Source of the DNA: Arachis hypogaea
Taxonomy: Eukaryota > Streptophyta > Magnoliopsida > Fabales > Fabaceae
Direction of reading: 5' to 3'
Length of the DNA: 64,000 nt
Assembly (NCBI RefSeq): GCF_003086295.3
Contig: NC_092054.1
Span: 60,303,546-60,367,545 of the forward strand
Shown here in pieces: positions 1 to 11,044 of the stretch. The translations under genes were made by a program, and so were the position numbers. The notes beneath the pieces were generated by a model. The model made no database searches and was not told the DNA's origin. It saw only the letters and a list, made by a program, of their open reading frames with translations. Each line of letters opens with the position of its first letter. Position 1 is the first letter of the stretch.

Positions 1-1165
1 GAGAAAAGAGATCTCCTACATTGTTAAAGGAGAATCAGAGACTCTTTATGAGTACTTGGAGCGTTTTAAGAACCTTCTAGATGCATGCCCCCATCACATG
101 ATCGACAGACTGGTGTTGATCAGCTTCTTCACAAAAGGCATGAAGCCTCAGGATAAAACTACACTGGATGGTGCTAGTAATGGTTCTATGAAAAAGTACA
201 AAACCGTAGATGAAGCATGGCAACTGATCAGCGACTTAGCTGAGTCCACTAGGAATCACAGGCACCGGCATGGCCACTCAAAAGCTGTTGCAGAGGTTTC
301 CTCTAGCATTGAAACTACTGCTTTTACACAGAGTATATGTGAAATGACCAACCTACTGAAGCAAATGTAGTTGAACCAACAACAACAAGCTCAGCCTCAC
401 CCACCACAACAGAGCCAACAGTTAGTCCCACAAAGAGTATGCAGAATTTGTGCTGATTATAGTCATTATACTGATGAATGTCCGCATCTCCAACAAGAAG
501 ATAACACTGTGGCAGCTACTCATAACTTCTATGACCGTCCAAATCAAGGATACAATCAACAAGGCGGTAACTACAACCAAGGAGGAAACTATAACCAAGG
601 ATGGCAGGACAACTCTAACCAAGGTTGGAGAGATAATTCCAACCATGGCTGGAGGGACAACTATAACAGAGGAGGCAGAGATAAAAATGGAAACCAGAGG
701 TGGAATAACAACAACAGACAGCAGAATCAGAACCAGCCTTATAGAGTACCTCACCTAAGACAATCTCAAGGATCCCAGCATAACCAACAACAAGCTCCTC
801 AGATCACCTATCCTAATTCCTCATCAAATAACGAGATGCTTCGTTCTCTTGCACAAGGACAACAAGACATGCAGGCGCAGCTGAACTCTACTTTAAATGG
901 TCTGAATGCCACTTTACAAGCTCTCGCCTCCAGGATAGATTCATTACCTAATCCCATTAACCAACTTTTAAGCTCCAGTGGAATTCTTTCTCAACCCCTA
1001 CCTAATCTCAAGGGTGGCATCAACGCCATCACCTTGAGGTCCGAAACTACACTGCTAGAGAGGAACCATGAGGAGCCAAGCCCAATAGTACACGCCCCAA
1101 CTGAGGATGTGATAGAAGTAGAAGATGCTAAAATGAAAGATGTTGAAGAAGAAGAAAAGGTATAA
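1..1165 (+). pseudogene. gag: E1 gag (partial, nucleocapsid end)
   Basis: C-terminal half of Gag, the particle protein that packages element RNA. Reading in frame from 56 there is a Retrotrans_gag-like helical part, an in-frame TAG at 368-370, then a Gln-rich stretch. A CX2CX4HX4C zinc knuckle lies at 440-481 (begins CRIC). After it come Asn/Gly/Trp repeats of the NQGWRDNSN type (about 555-680), typical of RNA-binding Gag tails, and a short helical region with MLRSLAQGQ. The frame stops at TAA 1163-1165 but continues open into the protease. The start is outside the window. This part exists only in the left contig, so some frame breaks may be sequencing errors. Confidence 0.85.
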
Positions 1166-2232
1166 GACATAATTGAAGAAGAAGCAGTTCAACCAAGGAA
1201 CGGAGAACCAAAGGAAGTTGAGGCTGTACAGGACGCTATCCCTATCCCATTTCCACACCTTGAAAAAAAATCCAGAAAGCAGATGGAACTTGATCCCAAA
1301 ATGGTAGAAATATTCAAAAAGGTTGAGGTAACTGTTCCCCTTTTTTATGTCATTCAGCAGGTACCTAAATACGCAAAGTTTCTAAAAGATTTATGCATTC
1401 ATAAAGATAAAATTAATGAGTTAGAAACTATTCCTTTAGGTAGCTCTATATCTGCTTTAATGGGAGGTATACCTGAAAAATGTAGTGATCTAGGTCCATG
1501 CATGGTTAACTGTACCATTGGAGGGGTAATATTTTCTGATTGCATGTGTGACTTAGGAGTGTGTGCTAGTATAATGCCATTGTCTATATATGATACTTTG
1601 AGGCTCCCTCCCTTAAAAAGGTCGGCAGCTCGTTTTGTATTAGCAGATAAAAGCATTATTACAGTGGTTGGAATTGCTGAAGATGTATTAGTGAGCATTA
1701 AGGGGCTCACATTTCCCATTGACTTCTATATCCTGGAAATGCCCCTAATAACTCAGGCAGACCATCATCAATCCTGCTTGGAAGACCATTCTTGAAGACT
1801 TCAAAGTTCAAGCTGAATGCATTCTCAGGAACTTACTCCTTTGAGATAGATGGCAGAATAGTGAGTTTCAGTTTAAATAAAGCTATGAAGCACCCTCCCG
1901 AAGATTATTCTATCTTCCAGTGCGACATCATTGATGAAACTGTAGCTGAAGTTCACAAAGAAGAAATAGAAGAGAAGCACATGGAGCAAGGTCTAAGTGT
2001 GGGGACACCCTCTGAACATAATGAAGACCCTTTGCCATTATCACTAGTCCCGGATGATCTAGAGCCTAGCCAAGAGCCTAAATCAGAATTAAAGCCCCTT
2101 CCTCCACACCTCAAGTATGCTTACCTTGAGGATAATCAGAAGTTCCCAGTTATCATTGTAAGGGAACTCACTTCTCAACAAGAAGAGCAACTACTCAGTG
2201 TGTTGAGAAAACATAAGAAAGCAATTGGATAG
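1166..2232 (+). pseudogene. pro: E1 protease region (left contig copy)
   Basis: Continues the gag frame through a conserved linker (PKMVEIFKKVE.. then VPKYAKFLKDLC) to an aspartic protease. The active-site motif reads CDLGVCASIMPLS near 1546-1584; DLG replaces the retroviral DTG/DSG, as in other Athila/Tat elements, and two extra residues sit next to it. A flap-like segment (IAEDVLVSIKGL) follows. A 1-bp loss near 1744 shifts the frame before the ILGRPFL-equivalent motif; the right-contig copy is not shifted there. A TAG at 2230-2232 ends the segment. It is the same locus as 7293-8098. Confidence 0.85.
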
Positions 2233-3720
2233 AGCTTGGCTGACATAGTAGGCATCAGCCCTCAAGTTTGTGAACATAGATATTCTTAGAAGAGGAAGCA
2301 AAGCCTATCCGTCAATCCCAAAGAAGATTGAATCCAACCATCTTAGAAGTTGTCAAGAAAGAAGTAACCAGACTACTTGAAGCAGATATCATTTACCCTA
2401 TCTCAGACAGTGAATGGGTCAGTCCAGTACAAGTGGTGCCCCAAAAGTCTGGAGTCACAACAATAAAGAATGAGCATAGAGAGCTCTTGACAACTAGAGT
2501 GCAGAATTCATGGAGAGTTTGCATTTTTTACAGGCGTCTCAACCAAGACACTCGCAAGGATCATTACCCCTTGCCATTTATTAATCAAATGCTTGATCGC
2601 CAGTCAGGTAAATCCCATTATTGTTTTTTAGATGGTTATATGGGCTACTTTCAAATTCATATAGCTCTTGAAGATCAGGAAAAGACCACTTTTACATGTC
2701 CCTTTGGAATGTATGCTTATAAAGAATGCCTTTTGGCTTATGTAATGCACTTGCTACTTTCCAAAGATGCATGATGAGTATCTTTTCAGATCTTATTGAG
2801 AACTATATGGAAGTTTTTATGGATGATTTTAGCGTATATGGTGATTCATTTAGCCTTTGCTTGGATAGTTTGTCTAGAGTATTAGACAGGTGTGTTAGTA
2901 CAAACCTTGTATTGAATTTTGAAAAATGTCATTTTATGGTAAAACAAGGAATTGTACTAGGACATGTTGTGTCTAATACTGGTATTTCTGTAGATCCAGC
3001 AAAGGTAGATGTCATTTCTAGTTTACCTTACCCCTCCTCTGTGAGGGAAGTCCGTTCGTTCCTTGGCCACGCAGGTTTTTACAGGAGATTCATTAAGAAC
3101 TTCAATAAGGTAGCATTGCATTTATCCAGATTGCTGCAGAAAGATATTGAGTTTGAATTTAGTGAAGATTGCATGAAAGCGTTTGATAAGCTGAAAATTG
3201 CCCTGACTCAAGTTCCAATTGTGAGAGTACCAGACTAGAGCCAGCCATTTGAAATTATATTTGATGACTCCAACCATGCAGTAGGAGCAGCACTGGCTCA
3301 ACGCGAAGGTAAAGACCCTTTTATAATTGCTTATGCATCTCAGACTTTAGATGCTGCTCAGTTTAATTACACTACTACTAAAAAAGAGTTTCTTGCTATT
3401 GTCTTCACTCTGGATAAATTCCGAGCCCATTTACTTGGTACTAAGGTGGTAGTGTACTCAGACAATGCAGCTCTAAAATATTTACTAGCTAAAAAAGAGT
3501 CTAAACCAAGACTAATACGTTGGATACTATTACGGCAATAATTTGATTTAGAAATTAAGGATAGGAGTGGTAACCAGAATTTAGTAGCAGACCACTTGAG
3601 TCGCCTTGAGCACATTAAGGATGACATCACTCCTATAAATGATAGTTTGCAAGCAGTATCTGAAGTAGTTCCTTGGTATGCACCTGTAGCTAATTATCTA
3701 GTTTAGCCATACTTTCCCTC
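2233..3720 (+). pseudogene. pol: E1 reverse transcriptase and RNase H (left contig copy)
   Basis: Reverse transcriptase with the usual block order: N-terminal ..VVKKEVTRLLEADIIYPISD, catalytic-site region MDDFSVYG near 2819-2842 (FMDD form of YxDD), then SFLGHAGFYRRFIK. RNase H follows ([13 protein letters not shown], then [23 protein letters not shown]). Frame changes near 2277 and 2728 are single-base losses relative to the right contig (8145 and 8590), where the frame is open. A TAG at 3236-3238 separates RT from RNase H in both copies, so that one is real. Non-functional. Confidence 0.85.
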
Positions 3721-4968
3721 CCAATTTTACTAAGCATAAAGGGACAAGCTGAAAAGCGAGTCTAAATATTTTATATGGGATGATCCATATCTGTGGAGGT
3801 GTGGAGTTGACCAGGTAATTAGAAGATGTGTACCACAATCAAAATTCCAGTCAATTTTAGAGGCATGCCACTCTTCTGAGAGTGGAGGACATTTTGGCCC
3901 TCAAAGACAGCTAGAAAAATCTTAGACCGTGGATTCTGGTGGCCTACTCTTTTAAAGATGTTGCTGAATTTTGTAAATCTTGTTCCCCATGCCAAAGGTT
4001 TGGTAATATATCCAAGAGGGATGAGATGCCTCAATAGATTATGCTTTTCTGTGAAATTTTTTATGTTTGGGGCATTGACTTCAAGGTCCATTTCCAAATT
4101 CTAATGGTTACCTTTATATATTGTTAGCTATGGATTATGTTTCTAAATGGGTGGAAGCAATTCCTACCCGTATTGATGATGCTAACACTATTGTTTCCTT
4201 TGTTAGAAACCATATTATCTGTCGCTTTGGATCACCACGAGCAATCGTGAGTGATCAAGGCACTCACTTTTGTAACAGGAGACTGACAGGATTACTGAAA
4301 AAGCATGGGATTGTTCATAAAGTAGCAACAGCTTATCATTCCCAAACCAATGGACAACCAAAGTGTCTAACAGGGAGATTAATGCATTCTGAAGAAGATA
4401 GTAAAACCTCATAGGAAAGACTGGAGTGCCAAGCTACAAGATGCACTCTGGCATATAGAACAGTGTACAAGATACCCATTGGGATGAGCCCTTCTGCTTG
4501 GTATACGGAAAGGCTTGCCACCTCCCAGTAGAGGTGGAACATAAGGCTTTCTGGGCTGTGAGGGAGTGCAATATGAATTTTGAAGAAGCTGGTGTTGAAA
4601 GAAAGCTGCAACTAGCAGAATTGGAGAATCTTCGCCTAGAAGCATATGATAACTCCAGGAGATACAAAGAGAAGATGAAGGCTGTTCATGACAAGCACAT
4701 AAAAAGGAGAGAATTGAGACAGGAGATTAGTTCTTCTACATAACTCAGGCTGAGGCTTATGCCAGGTAAACTGAGATCAAGATGGGAAGGTCCCTACAGA
4801 GTAGAAAAGGCAGAGCCATACGGAGTTTTTCACCTGCGTCATCCTTCTAGCTCTAAATTCCTCAAAGTCAATGGACATCGCCTAAAGCTCTACCATGGAG
4901 AAAAGATTAACGATCACAAAGAACTAGAGGTTTTCTTGTTGGAAGACCCACCAACAGAAGCAGAATGA
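3721..4968 (+). pseudogene. int: E1 integrase (left contig copy)
   Basis: Integrase remnant with a zinc-binding HHCC region (ACHSSESGGHFG, then CKSCSPCQR), a catalytic core with WGIDF (damaged here by a base loss), SDQGTHF and NREI positions for the D,D,E triad, and a C-terminal GPY/F-type domain (PGKLRSRWEGPYRV). Several stops and single-base losses break the frame near 3891, 4086, 4363 and 4725. The terminal stop is TGA 4966-4968, 11 nt before a conserved two-hairpin element. It is a duplicate of 9586-10844. Confidence 0.85.
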
Positions 4969-4979
4969 ATCTGAAGAGC

Positions 4980-5028
4980 GTCCAACTTAAGGACGTAAAA
5001 GCAAAGTGCTAGGTGGGAGACAACCCAC
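4980..5028 (+). other. Conserved two-hairpin element after pol (left contig copy)
   Basis: Hairpin 1: GTCC 4980-4983 pairs with GGAC 4991-4994. Hairpin 2: GTGGG 5013-5017, loop AGACAA, CCCAC 5024-5028. It lies 11 nt after the integrase stop. The same arrangement with compensating base changes occurs in elements A, N and R (see findings). The function is unknown; a cis-acting RNA structure is the inference. Confidence 0.7.
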
Positions 5029-5159
5029 TATGGTATGATCGTTCAGTTCAGTCTTAGTTTTATTTCACTTTATTCTATTTTAATTTTTGTTAATGACCCT
5101 TCTCAAAATCTCTGCATATAGCTGCATATAGCCTACATTTGCATTTGCTTACTGCATTT

Positions 5160-5705
5160 ATATAAAAAAAACGCACGCGACGCGTAAGCATCGCTGACGC
5201 ATCCGCGTCATAGTGCGTTCTGAAGAAAAGAAAATTGAACAGAAAGTCATGCGAAAGCGTGGCTAGAGGCGTGCCTTAGACACAAATATGCCCACACGAC
5301 CGCATCGCTGACGCGCTCGCGTCGTTTGCGAAATCAGCCCACCCCGGTTCGCGTCACCACGCACCGCGTCACCCATACGACGCGGCCCGCAAAACGACGT
5401 AAGAGGTTATGGCACAAGTTAGATGGACTACTGGAAATGGTGCTAAAGCACAATCCCTATCACGCGAACGCATCCCCACCGTCTGCGTCATTTTCAAATT
5501 CCATTCACGCGACGCGTAACCACCGAACGCGTCACCCTAAATTTTGGCAAAATGCATTTAAAACAGGAGTTGCGTGAACGCATGGCTGCACTCGCCCATA
5601 GCTCAAATCAGGTCCGCGATGCGTGACTCACATGTCCGCTCACCTGGAAATATCACACTCCCCCGATAGCGTACCCACGCATCCGCGTCACAGCGGCGTA
5701 CACTT
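5160..5705 (+). repeat. CpG-rich CACGCG/CGCGTCA palindrome array (left contig copy)
   Basis: Degenerate copies of a CACGCGnnCGCGTCA-type unit separated by AT-rich spacers, between the integrase and the env-like ORF. Compared with 11045-11612 this copy lacks many single bases inside the CG runs, which looks like sequencing error. Related arrays sit in U3 of family-C LTRs. Confidence 0.8.
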
Positions 5706-6019
5706 ATCCAAATCAGTCAAAAATTCTTATATTTTCTCCCTTCCTAATTTTTCTTTCCCTTCTTATTTCTTTCTTTCCCTTCTTCCTTCTTTATTCTTTC
5801 TTACTTTTTACTTCCCCCATCCTTATTTCTCACATCCATTATCAATGTTCTTTTGTTTCTTTCTTTACTTTTTACTTTTCCTTATTATTTTTATTTATGT
5901 TTTCTTTTCTTTTACTTTCATTATCTATATTTTTCTTTTCTTTCTTTTCTTTATGCATTATTTTAATTGGTGTTAGAAATTTTTTTGGGTAATTGTTTCT
6001 TCTATATTTGCTTGTGAGT
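5706..6019 (+). other. Pyrimidine-rich tract and spacer (left contig copy)
   Basis: T/C-rich on the + strand, with runs of TTTCTTT, followed by about 50 bp of mixed sequence. The open frames here are products of low complexity. It ends at the insertion site of element A. Confidence 0.7.
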
Positions 6020-6292
6020 TGATGCCAGGGCATTTTGGCCAGTTTTACTAACCTTTTCTTATGGTTTTAAGGTAGTTTCATGCATTTCTTAGGAAATAAG
6101 CAAGTTTTGGGTAATAATCACTTACATCTTGATTCAAGTAAACATTGTGAATTTTAACATGATTTCATGAGAATTATGCATGAATTAAAGGACAAATTGA
6201 ATGAGCATGTCTCATAACTTGGGTAAGAGCTTTGATGCACTTTATTGCTTGATTTCAGGATAAGGGAAGCAGGAAAACCACGTTAGCAGCCA
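6020..6292 (+). repeat. First 273 bp of the 5' LTR of element A (left contig end)
   Basis: Begins TGATGCCAGGGCATTTTGG directly after TGAGT, the same junction as at 11945. It runs to the gap edge, where CACGTTAGCAGCCA begins the LTR palindrome array. The left contig therefore ends inside the repetitive array, a natural place for assembly to fail. Confidence 0.85.
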
Positions 6293-7292
6293 NNNNNNNN
6301 NNNNNNNNNNNNNNNNNNNNNNNNNNNNNNNNNNNNNNNNNNNNNNNNNNNNNNNNNNNNNNNNNNNNNNNNNNNNNNNNNNNNNNNNNNNNNNNNNNNN
6401 NNNNNNNNNNNNNNNNNNNNNNNNNNNNNNNNNNNNNNNNNNNNNNNNNNNNNNNNNNNNNNNNNNNNNNNNNNNNNNNNNNNNNNNNNNNNNNNNNNNN
6501 NNNNNNNNNNNNNNNNNNNNNNNNNNNNNNNNNNNNNNNNNNNNNNNNNNNNNNNNNNNNNNNNNNNNNNNNNNNNNNNNNNNNNNNNNNNNNNNNNNNN
6601 NNNNNNNNNNNNNNNNNNNNNNNNNNNNNNNNNNNNNNNNNNNNNNNNNNNNNNNNNNNNNNNNNNNNNNNNNNNNNNNNNNNNNNNNNNNNNNNNNNNN
6701 NNNNNNNNNNNNNNNNNNNNNNNNNNNNNNNNNNNNNNNNNNNNNNNNNNNNNNNNNNNNNNNNNNNNNNNNNNNNNNNNNNNNNNNNNNNNNNNNNNNN
6801 NNNNNNNNNNNNNNNNNNNNNNNNNNNNNNNNNNNNNNNNNNNNNNNNNNNNNNNNNNNNNNNNNNNNNNNNNNNNNNNNNNNNNNNNNNNNNNNNNNNN
6901 NNNNNNNNNNNNNNNNNNNNNNNNNNNNNNNNNNNNNNNNNNNNNNNNNNNNNNNNNNNNNNNNNNNNNNNNNNNNNNNNNNNNNNNNNNNNNNNNNNNN
7001 NNNNNNNNNNNNNNNNNNNNNNNNNNNNNNNNNNNNNNNNNNNNNNNNNNNNNNNNNNNNNNNNNNNNNNNNNNNNNNNNNNNNNNNNNNNNNNNNNNNN
7101 NNNNNNNNNNNNNNNNNNNNNNNNNNNNNNNNNNNNNNNNNNNNNNNNNNNNNNNNNNNNNNNNNNNNNNNNNNNNNNNNNNNNNNNNNNNNNNNNNNNN
7201 NNNNNNNNNNNNNNNNNNNNNNNNNNNNNNNNNNNNNNNNNNNNNNNNNNNNNNNNNNNNNNNNNNNNNNNNNNNNNNNNNNNNNNNNNNNN
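6293..7292. other. Assembly gap, exactly 1000 N
   Basis: A run of exactly 1000 unknown bases, the look of a placeholder of unknown size. Sequence on its right (from 7293) restarts at the base equivalent to 1428 on its left. Confidence 0.98.
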
Positions 7293-8098
7293 CTATTCCT
7301 TTAGGTAGCTCTATATCTGCTTTAATGGGAGGTATACCTGAAAAATGTAGTGATCTAGGTCCATGCATGGTTAACTGTACCATTGGAGGGGTAATATTTT
7401 CTGATTGCATGTGTGACTTAGGAGTGTGTGCTAGTATAATGCCATTGTCTATATATGATACTTTGAGGCTCCCTCCCTTAAAAAGGTCGGCAGCTCGTTT
7501 TGTATTAGCAGATAAAAGCATTATTACAGTGGTTGGAATTGCTGAAGATGTATTAGTGAGCATTAAGGGGCTCACATTTCCCATTGACTTCTATATCCTG
7601 GAAATGCCCCCTAATAACTCAGGCAGACCATCATCAATCCTGCTTGGAAGACCATTCTTGAAGACTTCAAAGTTCAAGCTGAATGCATTCTCAGGAACTT
7701 ACTCCTTTGAGATAGATGGCAGAATAGTGAGTTTCAGTTTAAATAAAGCTATGAAGCACCCTCCCGAAGATTATTCTATCTTCCAGTGCGACATCATTGA
7801 TGAAACTGTAGCTGAAGTTCACAAAGAAGAAATAGAAGAGAAGCACATGGAGCAAGGTCTAAGTGTGGGGACACCCTCTGAACATAATGAAGACCCTTTG
7901 CCATTATCACTAGTCCCGGATGATCTAGAGCCTAGCCAAGAGCCTAAATCAGAATTAAAGCCCCTTCCTCCACACCTCAAGTATGCTTACCTTGAGGATA
8001 ATCAGAAGTTCCCAGTTATCATTGTAAGGGAACTCACTTCTCAACAAGAAGAGCAACTACTCAGTGTGTTGAGAAAACATAAGAAAGCAATTGGATAG
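7293..8098 (+). pseudogene. pro: E1 protease (right contig copy)
   Basis: Better-quality copy of the protease. An open frame runs from the contig edge through CDLGVCASIMPLS (about 7411-7449), the flap-like IAEDVLVSIKGL, ILLGRPFLKTSKF, and a linker ending LKYAYLEDNQKFPVII and EEQLLSVLRKHKKAIG. It ends at TAG 8096-8098, at the position where related elements read IGW (TGG to TAG). The DLG active site has two extra residues before ASIMPLS. The start shown is the contig edge, not a real start. Confidence 0.88.
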
Positions 8099-9585
8099 AG
8101 CTTGGCTGACATAGTAGGCATCAGCCCTCAAGTTTGTGAACATAGAATATTCTTAGAAGAGGAAGCAAAGCCTATCCGTCAATCCCAAAGAAGATTGAAT
8201 CCAACCATCTTAGAAGTTGTCAAGAAAGAAGTAACCAGACTACTTGAAGCAGATATCATTTACCCTATCTCAGACAGTGAATGGGTCAGTCCAGTACAAG
8301 TGGTGCCCCAAAAGTCTGGAGTCACAACAATAAAGAATGAGCATAGAGAGCTCTTGACAACTAGAGTGCAGAATTCATGGAGAGTTTGCATTTTTTACAG
8401 GCGTCTCAACCAAGACACTCGCAAGGATCATTACCCCTTGCCATTTATTAATCAAATGCTTGATCGCCAGTCAGGTAAATCCCATTATTGTTTTTTAGAT
8501 GGTTATATGGGCTACTTTCAAATTCATATAGCTCTTGAAGATCAGGAAAAGACCACTTTTACATGTCCCTTTGGAATGTATGCTTATAAAAGAATGCCTT
8601 TTGGCTTATGTAATGCACTTGCTACTTTCCAAAGATGCATGATGAGTATCTTTTCAGATCTTATTGAGAACTATATGGAAGTTTTTATGGATGATTTTAG
8701 CGTATATGGTGATTCATTTAGCCTTTGCTTGGATAGTTTGTCTAGAGTATTAGACAGGTGTGTTAGTACAAACCTTGTATTGAATTTTGAAAAATGTCAT
8801 TTTATGGTAAAACAAGGAATTGTACTAGGACATGTTGTGTCTAATACTGGTATTTCTGTAGATCCAGCAAAGGTAGATGTCATTTCTAGTTTACCTTACC
8901 CCTCCTCTGTGAGGGAAGTCCGTTCGTTCCTTGGCCACGCAGGTTTTTACAGGAGATTCATTAAGAACTTCAATAAGGTAGCATTGCATTTATCCAGATT
9001 GCTGCAGAAAGATATTGAGTTTGAATTTAGTGAAGATTGCATGAAAGCGTTTGATAAGCTGAAAATTGCCCTGACTCAAGTTCCAATTGTGAGAGTACCA
9101 GACTAGAGCCAGCCATTTGAAATTATATTTGATGACTCCAACCATGCAGTAGGAGCAGCACTGGCTCAACGCGAAGGTAAAGACCCTTTTATAATTGCTT
9201 ATGCATCTCAGACTTTAGATGCTGCTCAGTTTAATTACACTACTACTAAAAAAGAGTTTCTTGCTATTGTCTTCACTCTGGATAAATTCCGAGCCCATTT
9301 ACTTGGTACTAAGGTGGTAGTGTACTCAGACAATGCAGCTCTAAAATATTTACTAGCTAAAAAAGAGTCTAAACCAAGACTAATACGTTGGATACTATTA
9401 CGGCAATAATTTGATTTAGAAATTAAGGATAGGAGTGGTAACCAGAATTTAGTAGCAGACCACTTGAGTCGCCTTGAGCACATTAAGGATGACATCACTC
9501 CTATAAATGATAGTTTGCAAGCAGTATCTGAAGTAGTTCCTTGGTATGCACCTGTAGCTAATTATCTAGTTTAGCCATACTTTCC
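8099..9585 (+). pseudogene. pol: E1 reverse transcriptase plus RNase H (right contig copy)
   Basis: Makes cDNA from element RNA and degrades the RNA strand. An uninterrupted RT frame runs from 8102 to 9106 with FLEEEAKPIRQSQRRL, PISDSEWVSPVQVVPKK-like, FLDGYMGYFQI, MPFGLCNALATFQRCM and the catalytic FMDDFSVYG (8685-8711). A TAG at 9104-9106 (W to stop by homology) precedes RNase H, which has [38 protein letters not shown] and VADHLSRLEH. Further stops are at 9407-9409 and 9571-9573. Close to the Athila branch by motif style. Inactive. Confidence 0.88.
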
Positions 9586-10844
9586 CTCCCAATTTTACTA
9601 AGCATAAAGGGACAAGCTGAAAAGCGAGTCTAAATATTTTATATGGGATGATCCATATCTGTGGAGGTGTGGAGTTGACCAGGTAATTAGAAGATGTGTA
9701 CCACAATCAAAATTCCAGTCAATTTTAGAGGCATGCCACTCTTCTGAGAGTGGAGGACATTTTGGCCCTCAAAGAACAGCTAGAAAAATCTTAGACCGTG
9801 GATTCTGGTGGCCTACTCTTTTTAAAGATGTTGCTGAATTTTGTAAATCTTGTTCCCCATGCCAAAGGTTTGGTAATATATCCAAGAGGGATGAGATGCC
9901 TCAATAGATTATGCTTTTCTGTGAAATTTTTTATGTTTGGGGCATTGACTTCAAGGGTCCATTTCCAAATTCTAATGGTTACCTTTATATATTGTTAGCT
10001 ATGGATTATGTTTCTAAATGGGTGGAAGCAATTCCTACCCGTATTGATGATGCTAACACTATTGTTTCCTTTGTTAGAAACCATATTATCTGTCGCTTTG
10101 GATCACCACGAGCAATCGTGAGTGATCAAGGCACTCACTTTTGTAACAGGAGACTGACAGGATTACTGAAAAAGCATGGGATTGTTCATAAAGTAGCAAC
10201 AGCTTATCATTCCCAAACCAATGGACAACCAAAAGTGTCTAACAGGGAGATTAATGCATTCTGAAGAAGATAGTAAAACCTCATAGGAAAGACTGGAGTG
10301 CCAAGCTACAAGATGCACTCTGGGCATATAGAACAGTGTACAAGATACCCATTGGGATGAGCCCTTCTGCTTGGTATACGGAAAGGCTTGCCACCTCCCA
10401 GTAGAGGTGGAACATAAGGCTTTCTGGGCTGTGAGGGAGTGCAATATGAATTTTGAAGAAGCTGGTGTTGAAAGAAAGCTGCAACTAGCAGAATTGGAGA
10501 ATCTTCGCCTAGAAGCATATGATAACTCCAGGAGATACAAAGAGAAGATGAAGGCTGTTCATGACAAGCACATAAAAAGGAGAGAATTGAGACCAGGAGA
10601 GTTAGTTCTTCTACATAACTCCAGGCTGAGGCTTATGCCAGGTAAACTGAGATCAAGATGGGAAGGTCCCTACAGAGTAGAAAAGGCAGAGCCATACGGA
10701 GTTTTTCACCTGCGTCATCCTTCTAGCTCTAAATTCCTCAAAGTCAATGGACATCGCCTAAAGCTCTACCATGGAGAAAAGATTAACGATCACAAAGAAC
10801 TAGAGGTTTTCTTGTTGGAAGACCCACCAACAGAAGCAGAATGA
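9586..10844 (+). pseudogene. int: E1 integrase (right contig copy)
   Basis: Would join element cDNA to chromosomal DNA. A zinc-binding HHCC module (CHSSESGGHFGPQ.., CKSCSPCQR) is followed by the core: [10 protein letters not shown] (first D), VSDQGTHFC (second D), [11 protein letters not shown] (glutamate). It ends in an open 157-codon stretch (10371-10844) with a coiled part and a GPY/F-like domain, PGKLRSRWEGPYRV..VNGHRLKLYH. Stops lie at about 9905 and 10262, with a frame change near 10368. Stop TGA 10842-10844. Confidence 0.88.
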
Positions 10845-10855
10845 ATCTGAAGAGC

Positions 10856-10904
10856 GTCCAACTTAAGGACGTAAAAGCAAAGTGCTAGGTGGGAGACAAC
10901 CCAC
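10856..10904 (+). other. Conserved two-hairpin element after pol
   Basis: Hairpin 1 GTCC/GGAC (10856-10859 with 10867-10870), linker containing AAAGTGCT, hairpin 2 GTGGG/CCCAC around loop AGACAA (10889-10904). It begins 11 nt after the integrase stop. Homologues are at 17249-17295 (+), 21542-21587 (-) and 58605-58654 (-). Confidence 0.75.
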
Positions 10905-11044
10905 TATGGTATGATCGTTCAGTTCAGTCTTAGTTTTATTTCACTTTATTCTATTTTAATTTTTGTTAATGACCCTTCTCAAAATCTCTGCATATAGCTG
11001 CATATAGCCTACATTTGCATTTGCTTACTGCATTTATATAAAAA

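Noticed and set aside
422..1719. Antisense ORFs to gag and protease (422-754, 1399-1719) and similar ones at 35112-35345, 35770-36126 and 44036-44398
   Set aside because: Shadows of the forward coding frames with no independent support.
5623..5976. Hydrophobic Phe/Leu-rich ORF (also 11602-11889), possible membrane protein
   Set aside because: It is a translation of the pyrimidine-rich tract; the frame is not kept between the two copies.
6283..7584. 433-codon minus-strand ORF across the gap
   Set aside because: Mostly unknown residues from the 1000 N; the rest is antisense of the protease.
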